In this document: piece after piece, positions 17,735-27,642 of the stretch
How positions within the stretch are numbered: the first letter of the stretch is position 1
How the letters are laid out: each line of letters starts with the position of its first letter
Source of the DNA: Proteiniphilum sp. UBA5384
GTDB lineage: Bacteria; Bacteroidota; Bacteroidia; Bacteroidales; Dysgonomonadaceae
Length of the DNA stretch: 58,336 nucleotides
Assembly: GCF_002410825.1 (NCBI RefSeq)
Contig: NZ_DHOS01000042.1
Span: forward strand, 1 to 58,336
Direction: 5' to 3'
Translations under genes and position numbers: made by a program
Notes under the pieces: model-generated
Told to the model about the DNA's origin: nothing
Database searches by the model: none
The model's input: the letters and a program-made list of their open reading frames with translations, nothing else

Positions 17735-20700
17735 GTGAAGAAATCGAGACAGAATATACACTCTATTATTCTGCTGTTCATTGCTTTGATGATGAATAGC
17801 GGAGAATTATTCTGTGTGCCCTATTCATTCAAACATTACAACATCAATAACGGGTTGTCCCAAAATACTGTTTTTACAATCTTTCAGGACAATCAGGGAT
17901 TTATGTGGTTCGGCACAAAGGATGGGCTGAACCGTTTTGACGGTAGTACGTTCAGGATATTTAAGTCTTCTCCCGATGGAAAACTGAGGGATAATGTATT
18001 CCACCGCATCCTTCAGGATAAAAATGACAATCTCTGGCTTGGAACGGATGACGGAATTTATATATATGATTCCCGCAGAGAGGAGTTCAACCATTTCGAA
18101 AAGACAACTCCCGGTCATCTGTCAATGGACGGTGTAGTCAGTGATATCATACTGGATAACGACGGGGATATGTGGATATCGGTGGAGGAGAAAGGGGTTT
18201 TTTGTTATAATTTCAAAGAAGATGATCTCACTCATTATCCTATTCCCTGGTCGCCCGGCGGAATGCAGATGATAAGTCTTTGTCTGGGAAGGGATGACCA
18301 TATTTGGGCATTTCCTTATAATCACCCTTTCGTACGGATTGATAAGAAAACGGGAGAGGTATCTGAGTTTCAACTGAAAGATGATCCCGATTTGGTATAT
18401 GATACCGGAGAAGTATGGAAAGTGGTGGCGGATGAGTATAATCAACTGTTGATCGCTTCTTCCACAAAAGGTATTATAAGTGTAAATACCGTCAATATGA
18501 CCCATCGGATTCTACTGGATGAAGATGCGCAGGGTCAACCCATATTTGCACGTTGCCTGGCAAGAGTTGATCCGCAGACTATCTGGATCGGCAGTGAATC
18601 GGGATTGTATATTTATTATACTGAAACGGGAGAAGTGGAAAACCTCCGCCATAACAGGTATATACCCTATTCTCTGTCTGATAATGCCATTTACTCAATT
18701 TATAGAGACAGGGATGGAGGAATATGGATAGGTTCGTTTTTTGGAGGAGTGGATTATTATTCCAATCAATATAATCAATTCGAACTATTCTATCCGGTGG
18801 CAGGAGAAAATCGGATGAATGGTAGTCGGGTACGCGAGTTCTGCGGCGCTCCCCACGGAAATATATGGGTAGGAACGGAGGATAGCGGACTGAATTTGTT
18901 CGATCCGGTGCAAAATGAGTTTTTACCGTTGCCTCCACCGTTACAATCGCTCTATACCAATATACATGCCCTGTATGCCGATGGAGATTATCTCTGGGTC
19001 GGCACATTTTCAAAGGGATTGAACCGGTATAACCTGAAAACCGGCGAATTGGTTACTTACCTGCAGTCGGATGATCCAGGCTCCATCAGCCATAACAGTA
19101 CTTATGCCATCCATAAGGATCGTCAGAATACATTGTGGATAGGGAACCTTTCGGGATTGAATATATATAATTATGACCAAGACAACTTTACCCGGATTGA
19201 AGAATTTCAGGGAGTTTATGTGCAGGATATCTTTGAGGATACAGATGGGAAAATATGGGTATCCACCTTTACCAAGGGGCTCTACCGATATGACCCCGTT
19301 ACAGGAGAATGGGATGTTTTCCTGTATGATCCTTCCGGTGCCGGAAACAGATTATACAATAAGCTGACAAGCGTTTTTGAGGATAGCCGGAAACGGTTAT
19401 GGGTGGCAACCGAAGGAGGAGGAATGTACCTTTTCAACAGGGATACGGAAGAGTTTACCATATTAGACAGTAGTAAAGGGTTACCTAATGATGTGGTATA
19501 TCAAATAGTAGAGGACGATAATGCCAATCTATGGTTATCCACCAATTCCGGTCTGGTCTGTTTTAATCCCTCTTCGAGCACTTTTAGAAACTATACTGTA
19601 AGTAATGGGTTAAAAACCAATCAATTCAATTTTAAATCGAGTTACAGGACCTCCGAGGGGACTATATATTTTGGCTCCATCGATGGCTTTGTGCGTTTTA
19701 ACCCTTTGGCTTTTAGGGAACGGGAACTGAATGTGCCTATTGCCTTTACTGAATTATTTGTGAAGAATGAGAAGATAACCCCTGCTGATGAAGGGTCGTT
19801 ATTAAAGGAAAGTATCCTTTATACCGACGGATTGGTTTTGCCGTATAATAAAAATTCTGTCAGATTGAAATATGCGATACTCAATTACTCTAATTTGAAT
19901 ACCGATGATATCTTATATAAGCTGGATGGGTTTGATAAAGAATGGATTCATATCAAGGGTAAGCAGGATATCGTCTATTCAAACCTTATGCCGGGGAAAT
20001 ACAACCTCATTGTTCAATTGAATGGAGAAGGAGTGAATGCCGATGGAACGAATATAAAAACGCTTGCCATTCAGATATGTCCGCCGTTTTGGTTAAGCGG
20101 ATGGGCTTATATGGTGTATTTACTGCTGTTTTCGCTGTTGGTTGTGCTGCTGTTTCGTTTCCTGAATATGAAAGAACAGCGTTCCCGGCGGCGCAAAATG
20201 AGAATTTTTGAACAGGAGAAGGAGCGGGAATTATACCGCTCGAAGATTGATTTCTTTACCAGTGTCGCACATGAGATACGAACTCCACTGTCATTGATCA
20301 AGGCTCCGCTCGATCATGTGATCATGACCGAGCAGGTAACTGATAATGTGAAGGAGAACCTGCAAATTATGAGTAAAAATACCGATAGATTGCTCAACCT
20401 GACCAATCAATTGCTGGATTTTCGCAAAACTGAATCCGATGCTTATTCATTGCATCTGACCCGACAAAATGCCTCGGAGTTGATCCGGGAAACCTTCCTG
20501 CGTTTCACCCCGTTGGCAAGGCAGCGCAACTTGACTTTTGAAATTGACCTGCCAGACAACGATATTTTCGTACCCCTTGATAAGGAAGCGTTTCTGAAAA
20601 TTGTCAGTAATTTATTGAGCAATGCTGTGAAGTATTGTTATAGTACCGTGCGCGTAAAGGCATTTATTGAAGCGGACGAAACACAGGAGATGTTTCACCT

Positions 20701-21745
20701 GCTTACCGAAAACGACGGGGAGCAGATACCTCCTGAGTATAGGGAGGAAATCTTTAAACCTTTTGTACATCTTGATAAGGAGAGGGTAGGGAAAGCTGCA
20801 GGTACGGGAATCGGACTGGCGCTCTCCAAATCTTTAGCCCAACTGCATAAAGGAACGTTGATTTTGGAAGATGGGAATGAATGGATCTGTTTTCATCTTA
20901 CATTGCCGATTGGCGAAATCGATAAACCTGTGTCGGATAGGGAGAGAGAACCGAGAGAAGTCAAAAATGAACCGGACATCAATCCTGGAAAAGCAGCTGC
21001 AGCATATACCATCCTTTTGGTGGACGATGACGTGGAATTATTGCAGTTTGAAGAAAAGTTACTATCTTCACACTATCATATAAAGACAGCAGAGAACGGG
21101 GTTAAAGCATTGGAGATACTGCGTGAAGAAAATGTAAACCTCATCGTAAGCGATATTATGATGCCCGGCATGGATGGTTTGGAATTAACCAACCGGATAA
21201 AACTTGATATTGAATTCAGTCATATACCGGTAATCCTGCTCACTGCGAAAGTAAATGTGGAATCTAAAGTACAGGGATTTGAAACAGGAGCCGATGCCTA
21301 TATCGATAAGCCCTTTTCCTTGGAAGTACTGATGGCACAGATTGCCAATCTGTTGAAGAACAGGGAAAAACTGCGGGAGACATTTCTGAAAAATCCGTTT
21401 ATAGGAGCTCATAGTATAGTACGTACCAAGTCTGATGAAGAATTTATTAAAGAATTATATGCAATCGTACAGGAGAATCTCAATAATTCAGGATTCATTG
21501 TAGAAGATATGGCAGAGCAGTTCAATATGAGCCGTGCCAGTTTTTACAGGAAGATAAAAGGTATATTGGATCTCACTCCTAATGAATATATCAGGGTAGA
21601 GCGTTTGAAAAAAGCGGCCCAATTGCTAAAAGAAAAAGAATATAAAGTGAATGAGATCTGTTATATGGTCGGATTTAATTCTCCTTCTTATTTTACCAAA
21701 TGTTTTCAACAACAATTCGGCATATTGCCTAAAGATTTTGAATAA
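17735..21745 (+). CDS. Hybrid two-component system regulator (HTCS)
   Basis: The 1336-residue protein starts at GTG 17735. Order of parts: signal peptide (about 1-28), two sets of Reg_prop beta-propeller repeats (recurring DxxGxxWxGT patterns, to about residue 690), a Y_Y_Y domain, one membrane helix near residues 787-809, HisKA with the phospho-accepting His846 in HEIRTP, HATPase with NLLSNAVKYC and GTGIGLALS, a receiver domain with Asp1140 in VSDIMMPGMDG, and a C-terminal AraC-type HTH. Such proteins sense a periplasmic oligosaccharide and switch on their own locus. It is the only HTCS in the window and could serve both modules. Confidence 0.96.
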   Translation: MKKSRQNIHSIILLFIALMMNSGELFCVPYSFKHYNINNGLSQNTVFTIFQDNQGFMWFGTKDGLNRFDGSTFRIFKSSPDGKLRDNVFHRILQDKNDNLWLGTDDGIYIYDSRREEFNHFEKTTPGHLSMDGVVSDIILDNDGDMWISVEEKGVFCYNFKEDDLTHYPIPWSPGGMQMISLCLGRDDHIWAFPYNHPFVRIDKKTGEVSEFQLKDDPDLVYDTGEVWKVVADEYNQLLIASSTKGIISVNTVNMTHRILLDEDAQGQPIFARCLARVDPQTIWIGSESGLYIYYTETGEVENLRHNRYIPYSLSDNAIYSIYRDRDGGIWIGSFFGGVDYYSNQYNQFELFYPVAGENRMNGSRVREFCGAPHGNIWVGTEDSGLNLFDPVQNEFLPLPPPLQSLYTNIHALYADGDYLWVGTFSKGLNRYNLKTGELVTYLQSDDPGSISHNSTYAIHKDRQNTLWIGNLSGLNIYNYDQDNFTRIEEFQGVYVQDIFEDTDGKIWVSTFTKGLYRYDPVTGEWDVFLYDPSGAGNRLYNKLTSVFEDSRKRLWVATEGGGMYLFNRDTEEFTILDSSKGLPNDVVYQIVEDDNANLWLSTNSGLVCFNPSSSTFRNYTVSNGLKTNQFNFKSSYRTSEGTIYFGSIDGFVRFNPLAFRERELNVPIAFTELFVKNEKITPADEGSLLKESILYTDGLVLPYNKNSVRLKYAILNYSNLNTDDILYKLDGFDKEWIHIKGKQDIVYSNLMPGKYNLIVQLNGEGVNADGTNIKTLAIQICPPFWLSGWAYMVYLLLFSLLVVLLFRFLNMKEQRSRRRKMRIFEQEKERELYRSKIDFFTSVAHEIRTPLSLIKAPLDHVIMTEQVTDNVKENLQIMSKNTDRLLNLTNQLLDFRKTESDAYSLHLTRQNASELIRETFLRFTPLARQRNLTFEIDLPDNDIFVPLDKEAFLKIVSNLLSNAVKYCYSTVRVKAFIEADETQEMFHLLTENDGEQIPPEYREEIFKPFVHLDKERVGKAAGTGIGLALSKSLAQLHKGTLILEDGNEWICFHLTLPIGEIDKPVSDREREPREVKNEPDINPGKAAAAYTILLVDDDVELLQFEEKLLSSHYHIKTAENGVKALEILREENVNLIVSDIMMPGMDGLELTNRIKLDIEFSHIPVILLTAKVNVESKVQGFETGADAYIDKPFSLEVLMAQIANLLKNREKLRETFLKNPFIGAHSIVRTKSDEEFIKELYAIVQENLNNSGFIVEDMAEQFNMSRASFYRKIKGILDLTPNEYIRVERLKKAAQLLKEKEYKVNEICYMVGFNSPSYFTKCFQQQFGILPKDFE

Positions 21746-21859
21746 CAGTGTTCGAAATGAGATTGTATTTGTATTTTTTGATCAATTTATACTTTTTTAT
21801 TTCTCTATAGAAGCCTATCTTCGTGAACTCAAAAGTGTAATTTTTAAAATAATATCAAT

Positions 21860-23671
21860 ATGAAATCGAAATTAGTTTTATTCATTTTACTCGTGACAAC
21901 TTTGTCCGTTTCAGCCCAGTGGCAACCTGCCGGAGACAAAATTAAAACCCGGTGGGCATCCCAAATTGATGTGAATAGTGTGTTGTCTGAATACCCGAGA
22001 CCCATTATGGAGCGTGGTGAGTGGCAGAATCTGAATGGATTGTGGGATTATGCCATCCTTCCGGTCGGGAAACAGAAGCCGGCTAATTTCGATGGGCAGA
22101 TCCTGGTGCCATTTGCAGTAGAATCAAGCCTCTCGGGCGTACAGAAACGTGTGGGGAGCGACAATGAATTATGGTACCAGCGTGAGTTTACCGTTCCTTC
22201 AAAATGGAAGAATGATAAAGTGCTGCTGCATTTTGGCGCTGTAGACTGGAAAGCGGATGTATGGGTAAACGGTGTGAAGGTAGGACAGCATACCGGCGGA
22301 TATACTCCTTTCTCTTTTGATATTACCCCCGCACTTCAAAATGGCAACAATACACTCGTTGTAAAAGTATGGGACTCCACCGACGAAGGCTACCAACCTC
22401 GCGGAAAGCAGGTGAACAAGCCCGAAGGTATCTGGTACACACCGGTAACCGGAATATGGCAGACAGTATGGTTGGAGCCGGTACCCGCAACCCATATCGA
22501 GAATGTCAGGATTACGCCTGATATCGATAAAAATGTGCTGGACGTCCAGACTATGATGAATGTCTGCAACGCCACTTCTAAGATAGAGGTAAAAGTAAAG
22601 GACGGTTCCAAGGTAGTAGCTACCGGACAATCAATCAACAATCAACCGGTAGAAATCACGATGCCGGAAAATGTAAAACTCTGGTCGCCCGACAGCCCGC
22701 ACCTCTATGATCTGGAAATTACGCTTTGGGATGGCAACAAGCAACTCGATAAAGTAGATAGCTATGCGGCAATGCGTAAATACTCCATGAAACGTGATGA
22801 CAAAGGTATTGTGCGTTTACAACTCAATAACAAAGATCTGTTCCATTTCGGACCGCTCGATCAGGGATGGTGGCCCGACGGGCTTTATACTGCCCCCACC
22901 GACGAGGCGTTGGAATATGACGTGGTGAAGACCAAGGAACTTGGTTTTAATATGATCCGTAAGCATGTGAAGGTAGAACCGGCACGTTGGTATACGCATT
23001 GCGACCGCCATGGAATAATCGTGTGGCAGGATATGCCGAATGGAGACAGAGGCCCTGAATGGCAGATGCATCGATATTTCGATGGCAATGAAAGGATACG
23101 TTCCGCCGAGTCGGAAGCCAATTTCCGTAAAGAATGGAAAGAGATCATGGATTATCTCTATTCTTACCCGTCAGTAGGAGTTTGGGTGCCCTTTAATGAA
23201 GCGTGGGGACAGTTCAAAACAGTAGAAATCACCGAATGGACAAAACAATATGATCCTTCACGTTTGGTGAATCCGGCCAGTGGCGGTAATCATTACACAG
23301 TGGGAGACATGCTCGACCTGCACCAATATCCTGCGCCCAAACTCTATCTCTACGATGCGCAACGTGCGACCGTGCTCGGTGAATACGGCGGGATAGGATG
23401 GGCTAATAAGGAACATCTTTGGGAACCCGACCGTAATTGGGGCTATGTACAGTTTAACAGTGCGAAAGAGGTGACCGATGAGTATGTGAAATATGCCGAA
23501 CAACTCAAAGATTTAATCCGCCAGGGATTTTCTGCAGCCGTCTATACCCAGACTACCGATGTGGAAGTTGAAGTAAATGGATTATTGACCTATGACAGGA
23601 AACTGGTGAAAGTGGATGAGGAGAGAGTAAGAAAAGTGAACCAGGAGATATGCAATATATTAGGTAAATAA
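21860..23671 (+). CDS. GH2-family secreted glycosidase, copy A
   Basis: This 603-residue protein has a signal peptide ending SVSAQ and the GH2 layout: jelly-roll sugar-binding domain (ELWYQREFTVPSKW, VWVNGVKVGQHTGGYTPFSFDIT), an Ig-like domain and a TIM barrel. The predicted acid/base is Glu447 in VPFNEAWG and the nucleophile is Glu508 in LGEYGG. It is shorter than LacZ-type GH2 enzymes, with no Bgal small chain. A 603-residue copy lies at 34129 with about 54 differences by eye (about 91% identity). The substrate is unknown; beta-galactosidase, beta-glucuronidase and arabinopyranosidase activities all occur in GH2. Confidence 0.9.
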   Translation: MKSKLVLFILLVTTLSVSAQWQPAGDKIKTRWASQIDVNSVLSEYPRPIMERGEWQNLNGLWDYAILPVGKQKPANFDGQILVPFAVESSLSGVQKRVGSDNELWYQREFTVPSKWKNDKVLLHFGAVDWKADVWVNGVKVGQHTGGYTPFSFDITPALQNGNNTLVVKVWDSTDEGYQPRGKQVNKPEGIWYTPVTGIWQTVWLEPVPATHIENVRITPDIDKNVLDVQTMMNVCNATSKIEVKVKDGSKVVATGQSINNQPVEITMPENVKLWSPDSPHLYDLEITLWDGNKQLDKVDSYAAMRKYSMKRDDKGIVRLQLNNKDLFHFGPLDQGWWPDGLYTAPTDEALEYDVVKTKELGFNMIRKHVKVEPARWYTHCDRHGIIVWQDMPNGDRGPEWQMHRYFDGNERIRSAESEANFRKEWKEIMDYLYSYPSVGVWVPFNEAWGQFKTVEITEWTKQYDPSRLVNPASGGNHYTVGDMLDLHQYPAPKLYLYDAQRATVLGEYGGIGWANKEHLWEPDRNWGYVQFNSAKEVTDEYVKYAEQLKDLIRQGFSAAVYTQTTDVEVEVNGLLTYDRKLVKVDEERVRKVNQEICNILGK

Positions 23672-23696
23672 TAGTAGAGTTTATATAATGTATAGT

Positions 23697-25724
23697 ATGC
23701 AAATCAAAAGAATCATTTTATATTTTGTTGCTGTCTTGTGTCTGCTCAATGGAGGATATATCATTGCCCAGGTTCCTCTAACCAATATAGATGCTTCAAT
23801 AGCGCTGAAAATACCCGGTAACGATGCAATTAATTATCCTTTGAAAGGAGCTGCCGGAGAACAATCAATTCAATTAAAAGCAGATAAGGATATTCCGGTT
23901 ATCATTACCCGGACTATAAAAGGCAATTCGATGGAAGTAGTGATCCAAGCCAATGAAGATGTCTATTTTAACTTCAAGCAGCGAATCAATACTTCGTACT
24001 CCCACAATGATTGCCAATTCTATATGCCGGGATTTTGGTACCGCCGCAATCTGCGTTCACCCAAAGAAGCCCCTTCTTTTCATACATCCGACAGCTGGAC
24101 GGTACGTGAAGATCGTTTAAGTGTGCCGATGACAGCTGTTTTCAATGAGAAAACCGGAGACTATCTGTCGGTCATGCGGATGGATGATTTTACACACGAG
24201 GCACTGACAACCCATAAAGAAGGTGAAGTGATTGTATCCGGTAAAACATCGATCGGTTATACCGGATTTGAAAATGTAGACAACAGTGCCAATCTCTCTT
24301 TTGGTTTTCCTTATTATGAAACGCCGAAGACTTATATCCGGAAACTGACACTGGCACCACCTGTAGAGGCGTTCCAACATCTGGGAAAGGGCGAATCGAT
24401 TCAATTGACGTGGCTCTTGCAATCGGGCAAGGCAACGGATTTCTCAGGTCTTATCAGGCAATTATGGGACTACAGCTATGATACCTGGCGCCCTGAACCG
24501 GTGGAAACTCCTTTCAGCGATGATTTTGTGAAAGAAACCATGACCGGGTTCTTCACCCAAAGCTTTGTGAGCGATTATCCTCTGAAGTTCAACTCGGGCG
24601 AAGCAATGGTGGTGGCTACCTGTGAAAGTCTCGGACGTGCCGAGATCGGTTTTGTGGGAAGGGTGCTGCTGAATGCTTTTAATGCGTTGGAATATGGGTT
24701 GCAACATGATCGCTCCGAACTGGTATCCAACAGTTATGCCGTTTTCGAAAGCTATCTGGAGCATGGTTTTACACCCGGCGGGTTTTTCCGTGAATTTGTG
24801 AATTTTGAGGATAATAAACCCAAAGGTAATACCATCAATCATAGTATCCGCCGTCAATCTGAAGGCATATATGCGATGTTTCATTTTCTTCAATATGAAA
24901 AGGAGAACGGTCGGAAACATCCTGAATGGGAGAGTAAATTGAAAACGCTCCTGCAACAAATATTGCTTTTACAAAAGAGCGACGGAAGTTTTCCCCGGAA
25001 ATTCAATGATGACTTCTCTATAGCGGATGAAAGCGGAGGAAGCACGCCTTCGGTAACGCTGCCACTGGTGATGGCATATAGGTATTTCAATGACAAGGAA
25101 TACCTGGCTGCCGCTAAGAAAACCGGAGGTTACCTGGAAAGGGAAATTATCTCCAAGGCAGATTACTTCTCTTCCACACTCGATGCCAATTGCGAAGACA
25201 AGGAGGCCTCACTGTATGCTGCAACAGCCATGTATTACCTGGCTTTGGTCTCCAAAGGGAATGAACAGCAACACTACGCCGACCTGTGTCGGCAGGCTTC
25301 TTATTTCGCTCTTTCGTGGTACTATATGTGGGATGTGCCTTTCGCCCCCGGACAGATGATTGGTGATATCGGTTTGAAAACCAGAGGATGGGGGAATGTG
25401 TCGGTGGAAAACAACCATATCGATGTGTTTGTTTTTGAATTTGGTTCGGTGTTGAACTGGCTCTCAAAAAGATACGATGAACCTCGGTTTAACAATTTTG
25501 TAAAAGTCATCTCTACCTCCATGCGCCAGCTCCTGCCGTTTGAAAATCACCTGTGCGGTGTAGCCAAAACGGGATATTATCCCGAAGTGGTACAGCATAC
25601 CAATTGGGACTACGGCAAGAACGGCAAAGGGTTTTATAATGATATCTTTGCGCCGGGATGGACAGTGGCATCCTTGTGGGAATTGCTTTCTCCCGGAAGA
25701 ACCGAAAAATTTTTATTGAAGTAA
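23697..25724 (+). CDS. Uncharacterised secreted protein, probable alpha/alpha-barrel
   Basis: I do not recognise a named family. From ATG 23697 (another ATG at 23688) it has a signal peptide ending GGYIIAQ, a beta-rich part to about residue 260, then helical hairpins with patterns such as LLLQKSDGSFPRKF, NCEDKEASLYAATAMYYLAL and RGWGNVSVENNHIDVFVFE. This resembles the layout of alpha/alpha-barrel glycosidases or lyases: an N-terminal beta-sandwich then an (alpha/alpha)6-7 toroid. Candidate catalytic acids lie in ESGGS, NCEDKEAS and ENNHID, but none can be assigned. It is between GH2 and the mutarotase, 25 bases after GH2, so a role in the same glycan pathway is likely. Confidence 0.7.
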   Translation: MQIKRIILYFVAVLCLLNGGYIIAQVPLTNIDASIALKIPGNDAINYPLKGAAGEQSIQLKADKDIPVIITRTIKGNSMEVVIQANEDVYFNFKQRINTSYSHNDCQFYMPGFWYRRNLRSPKEAPSFHTSDSWTVREDRLSVPMTAVFNEKTGDYLSVMRMDDFTHEALTTHKEGEVIVSGKTSIGYTGFENVDNSANLSFGFPYYETPKTYIRKLTLAPPVEAFQHLGKGESIQLTWLLQSGKATDFSGLIRQLWDYSYDTWRPEPVETPFSDDFVKETMTGFFTQSFVSDYPLKFNSGEAMVVATCESLGRAEIGFVGRVLLNAFNALEYGLQHDRSELVSNSYAVFESYLEHGFTPGGFFREFVNFEDNKPKGNTINHSIRRQSEGIYAMFHFLQYEKENGRKHPEWESKLKTLLQQILLLQKSDGSFPRKFNDDFSIADESGGSTPSVTLPLVMAYRYFNDKEYLAAAKKTGGYLEREIISKADYFSSTLDANCEDKEASLYAATAMYYLALVSKGNEQQHYADLCRQASYFALSWYYMWDVPFAPGQMIGDIGLKTRGWGNVSVENNHIDVFVFEFGSVLNWLSKRYDEPRFNNFVKVISTSMRQLLPFENHLCGVAKTGYYPEVVQHTNWDYGKNGKGFYNDIFAPGWTVASLWELLSPGRTEKFLLK

Positions 25725-25787
25725 ATCATCGATACGTAAATAAATTCATGTAAATTTGTGAAGGAATTTATTAAATATAAAGAGAAA

Positions 25788-26942
25788 ATGATAAAATTCA
25801 ATCGATTGGTCCTGCTTTTGGCAATTATTGCCGTAGCCGGATGCACCAACAAACAAAAAGAGGTTCCCGCAGAGGAAACAACACTCTCGGGGTTGAAGAA
25901 AAGTGACTTTCAGGCAGAGGTAGACGGTGATTCTGTCAGCCTTTACGTGCTGAAAAACACGAATGGGGCAGAAGTGGCCGTCACCAATTACGGTGGCCGG
26001 ATCGTATCGGTGATGGTACCCGACAGGGATGGCAATTTACAGGATGTAGTGCTCGGGTTCGATAACATAGAGGACTATATCAATGTAGATAATAATTTTG
26101 GTGCTACTATCGGCCGGTATGGTAACCGGATCGCACACGGAAAAATTACCGTGGACGGAGTGGAATATGAGTTGCCACAGAATAATTTCGGACATACACT
26201 GCATGGTGGACCGGAAGGGTTCGACACGAAGGTTTTTAATGCTACCCAGCCCAATGAACAATCAGTTGTACTGACCTACCTGTCGAAAGACGGTGAAGCA
26301 GGGTTTCCCGGAAATCTGAATGTGAAGGTGACGATCACATTGACGAATGACAATGCGCTCGATTTGCAGTATGAAGCGGAAACAGACAAGGAGACAGTGG
26401 TGAACCTGACCAATCACTCCTATTTTAATTTGTCGGGTGATGCAAACAACACCATCCTCGATGACCTGTTGATGATCAATGCGGATGAATATACTCCGGT
26501 GGATGATACATTTATGACGACCGGTAAGATTGAAAAGGTGGAAGGTACGCCGATGGATTTCAGGACACCTACCGCTGTAGGTGAGCGGATCAACCAGTAT
26601 GATTTCGATCAGTTGAAAAATGGTGACGGCTATGACCATAATTGGGTGCTGAACACTAAGGGTGATATTTCACAATTGGCAGCTTCGGTTTATTCACCCG
26701 CTACCGGCATTCAACTGGAGGTATATACCATTGAACCGGGTGTGCAAGTATATGCCGGAAACTTCCTCGACGGAACGGTAACCGGCAAGAATGGCGCTGT
26801 CTATGGCAAACGCCATGCAATTTGCCTGGAAACGCAGAAATATCCCGATTCACCCAATAAACCCGATTGGCCGTCGCCCTATCTGAAACCGGGAGAAAAA
26901 TATACCAGTCGCTGTATCTATAAATTTACTGTGCAAGATTGA
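25788..26942 (+). CDS. Aldose 1-epimerase (galactose mutarotase-like) lipoprotein
   Basis: From ATG 25788 the protein has 384 residues with lipobox AVAGC; an upstream in-frame GTG at 25758 would spoil the signal peptide. Mutarotase motifs are present: RYGNRIAHGKI, the catalytic His in NLTNHSYFNLSG, GYDHNWVLN, and the catalytic Glu in CLETQKYPDSPN. It interconverts alpha and beta anomers of galactose or a similar aldose. The lipoprotein signal places it in the periplasm or outer membrane, where it would act on sugars released by the GH enzymes. Last gene of module 1. Confidence 0.93.
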   Translation: MIKFNRLVLLLAIIAVAGCTNKQKEVPAEETTLSGLKKSDFQAEVDGDSVSLYVLKNTNGAEVAVTNYGGRIVSVMVPDRDGNLQDVVLGFDNIEDYINVDNNFGATIGRYGNRIAHGKITVDGVEYELPQNNFGHTLHGGPEGFDTKVFNATQPNEQSVVLTYLSKDGEAGFPGNLNVKVTITLTNDNALDLQYEAETDKETVVNLTNHSYFNLSGDANNTILDDLLMINADEYTPVDDTFMTTGKIEKVEGTPMDFRTPTAVGERINQYDFDQLKNGDGYDHNWVLNTKGDISQLAASVYSPATGIQLEVYTIEPGVQVYAGNFLDGTVTGKNGAVYGKRHAICLETQKYPDSPNKPDWPSPYLKPGEKYTSRCIYKFTVQD

Positions 26943-26958
26943 CTGGTTCCATAAATAG

Positions 26959-27000
26959 AAATTTCGGGCTATCGCATTCATGAGATAGTCCGAAATTTTT
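26959..27000 (+). terminator. Terminator at end of module 1
   Basis: AAATTTCGG(G)CTATC pairs with GATAG(T)CCGAAATTT around a 10-base loop, followed by TTTTT. A similar hairpin is found at 36131 after the second GH2 copy. Confidence 0.9.
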
Positions 27001-27172
27001 CTCGCCTATTGCTTTTATTACCTTTTATCAGTTCATAAACAATATCTTCGTTTGAACCCTTTGATTTTACAATGTCATTCCCTATGCCATTGCCCGTAGA
27101 ACGTTTAAAAGATACAGTGAAGAAGCCTCCGTCTATTGTAAATTCAGGCTCCGACAATCCAACTCCTTTCTT
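26978..27172 (-). pseudogene. C-terminal remnant of an AlbA-type (AAA_4/RecG-like) DNA-binding protein
   Basis: The minus strand reads about 64 residues with GVGLSEPEFTIDGGFFTVSF and a polar tail, ending at TGA 26978-26980 inside the module 1 terminator hairpin. The SEPEF...GGFFTVSF stretch resembles the C-terminal winged-helix end of Bacteroidota 'putative DNA-binding domain/ATP-binding' proteins. An in-frame stop at 27173-27175 and the lack of any upstream part show that only the tail remains. It directly follows the XRE gene, suggesting a deleted neighbour. Family call from memory of the motif. Confidence 0.55.
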
Positions 27173-27182
27173 TTATAAACTG

Positions 27183-27590
27183 CTATTCTTTCTTCCTTTT
27201 TAAAGACTCAAATTTCTCTCTTTCAATCTTTAATAACTCCTCAAATAGTTTTACGGCTTGTTCCATTGAAAAGTGATTGAGATTTTCTACATTGCTGATA
27301 GGTCCAATATTTGAAGCATTTACATGTGAATTCTCATAAAAATTATTGGTATAATATAAGACAGTTTCTTCGGTAAATTTTTTCAATCCCTCTTCGGTAA
27401 CACCCAAAGCTTCAGATATCTGTTTCAGTTTATCATCATCTATTTTTTCAGTCTGCTCCATTTTTGAGACAGCCTGCTTTGTTACTCCCAACAAGTCTCC
27501 CAAATCTGTTTGAGTCATTCCGCGCAGACGGCGTACCCTTTCGATTTTTCTTCCTATATGCAAGGTATTCGTGTAGGTGTCGGTTCCCAT
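27183..27590 (-). CDS. XRE-family helix-turn-helix protein (first of a pair)
   Basis: This 135-residue protein has an N-terminal HTH (about residues 12-66; MTQTDLGDLLGVTKQAVSKMEQ) and a C-terminal helix rich in charged residues (EELLKIEREKFESLKRKKE). It is a paralogue of the next gene, with the same layout and length. The middle is Asn-rich with no known domain. Its own promoter (27614-27642) overlaps the 3' end of the neighbour. Likely a DNA-binding regulator; target unknown. The region is more AT-rich than the flanking PUL genes. Confidence 0.87.
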   Translation of the reverse strand: MGTDTYTNTLHIGRKIERVRRLRGMTQTDLGDLLGVTKQAVSKMEQTEKIDDDKLKQISEALGVTEEGLKKFTEETVLYYTNNFYENSHVNASNIGPISNVENLNHFSMEQAVKLFEELLKIEREKFESLKRKKE

Positions 27591-27613
27591 AATTAATCTA
27601 AGTTTATTTTTAA

Positions 27614-27642
27614 CAAAGGTAATAATATTATCTATTTTTCAA
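27614..27642 (-). promoter_or_regulatory. Promoter of the first XRE gene
   Basis: On the minus strand TTG (27640-27642), an 18-base spacer and TACCTTTG (27614-27621) form a near-ideal Bacteroidota promoter 24 bases before the ATG at 27590. Confidence 0.75.
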
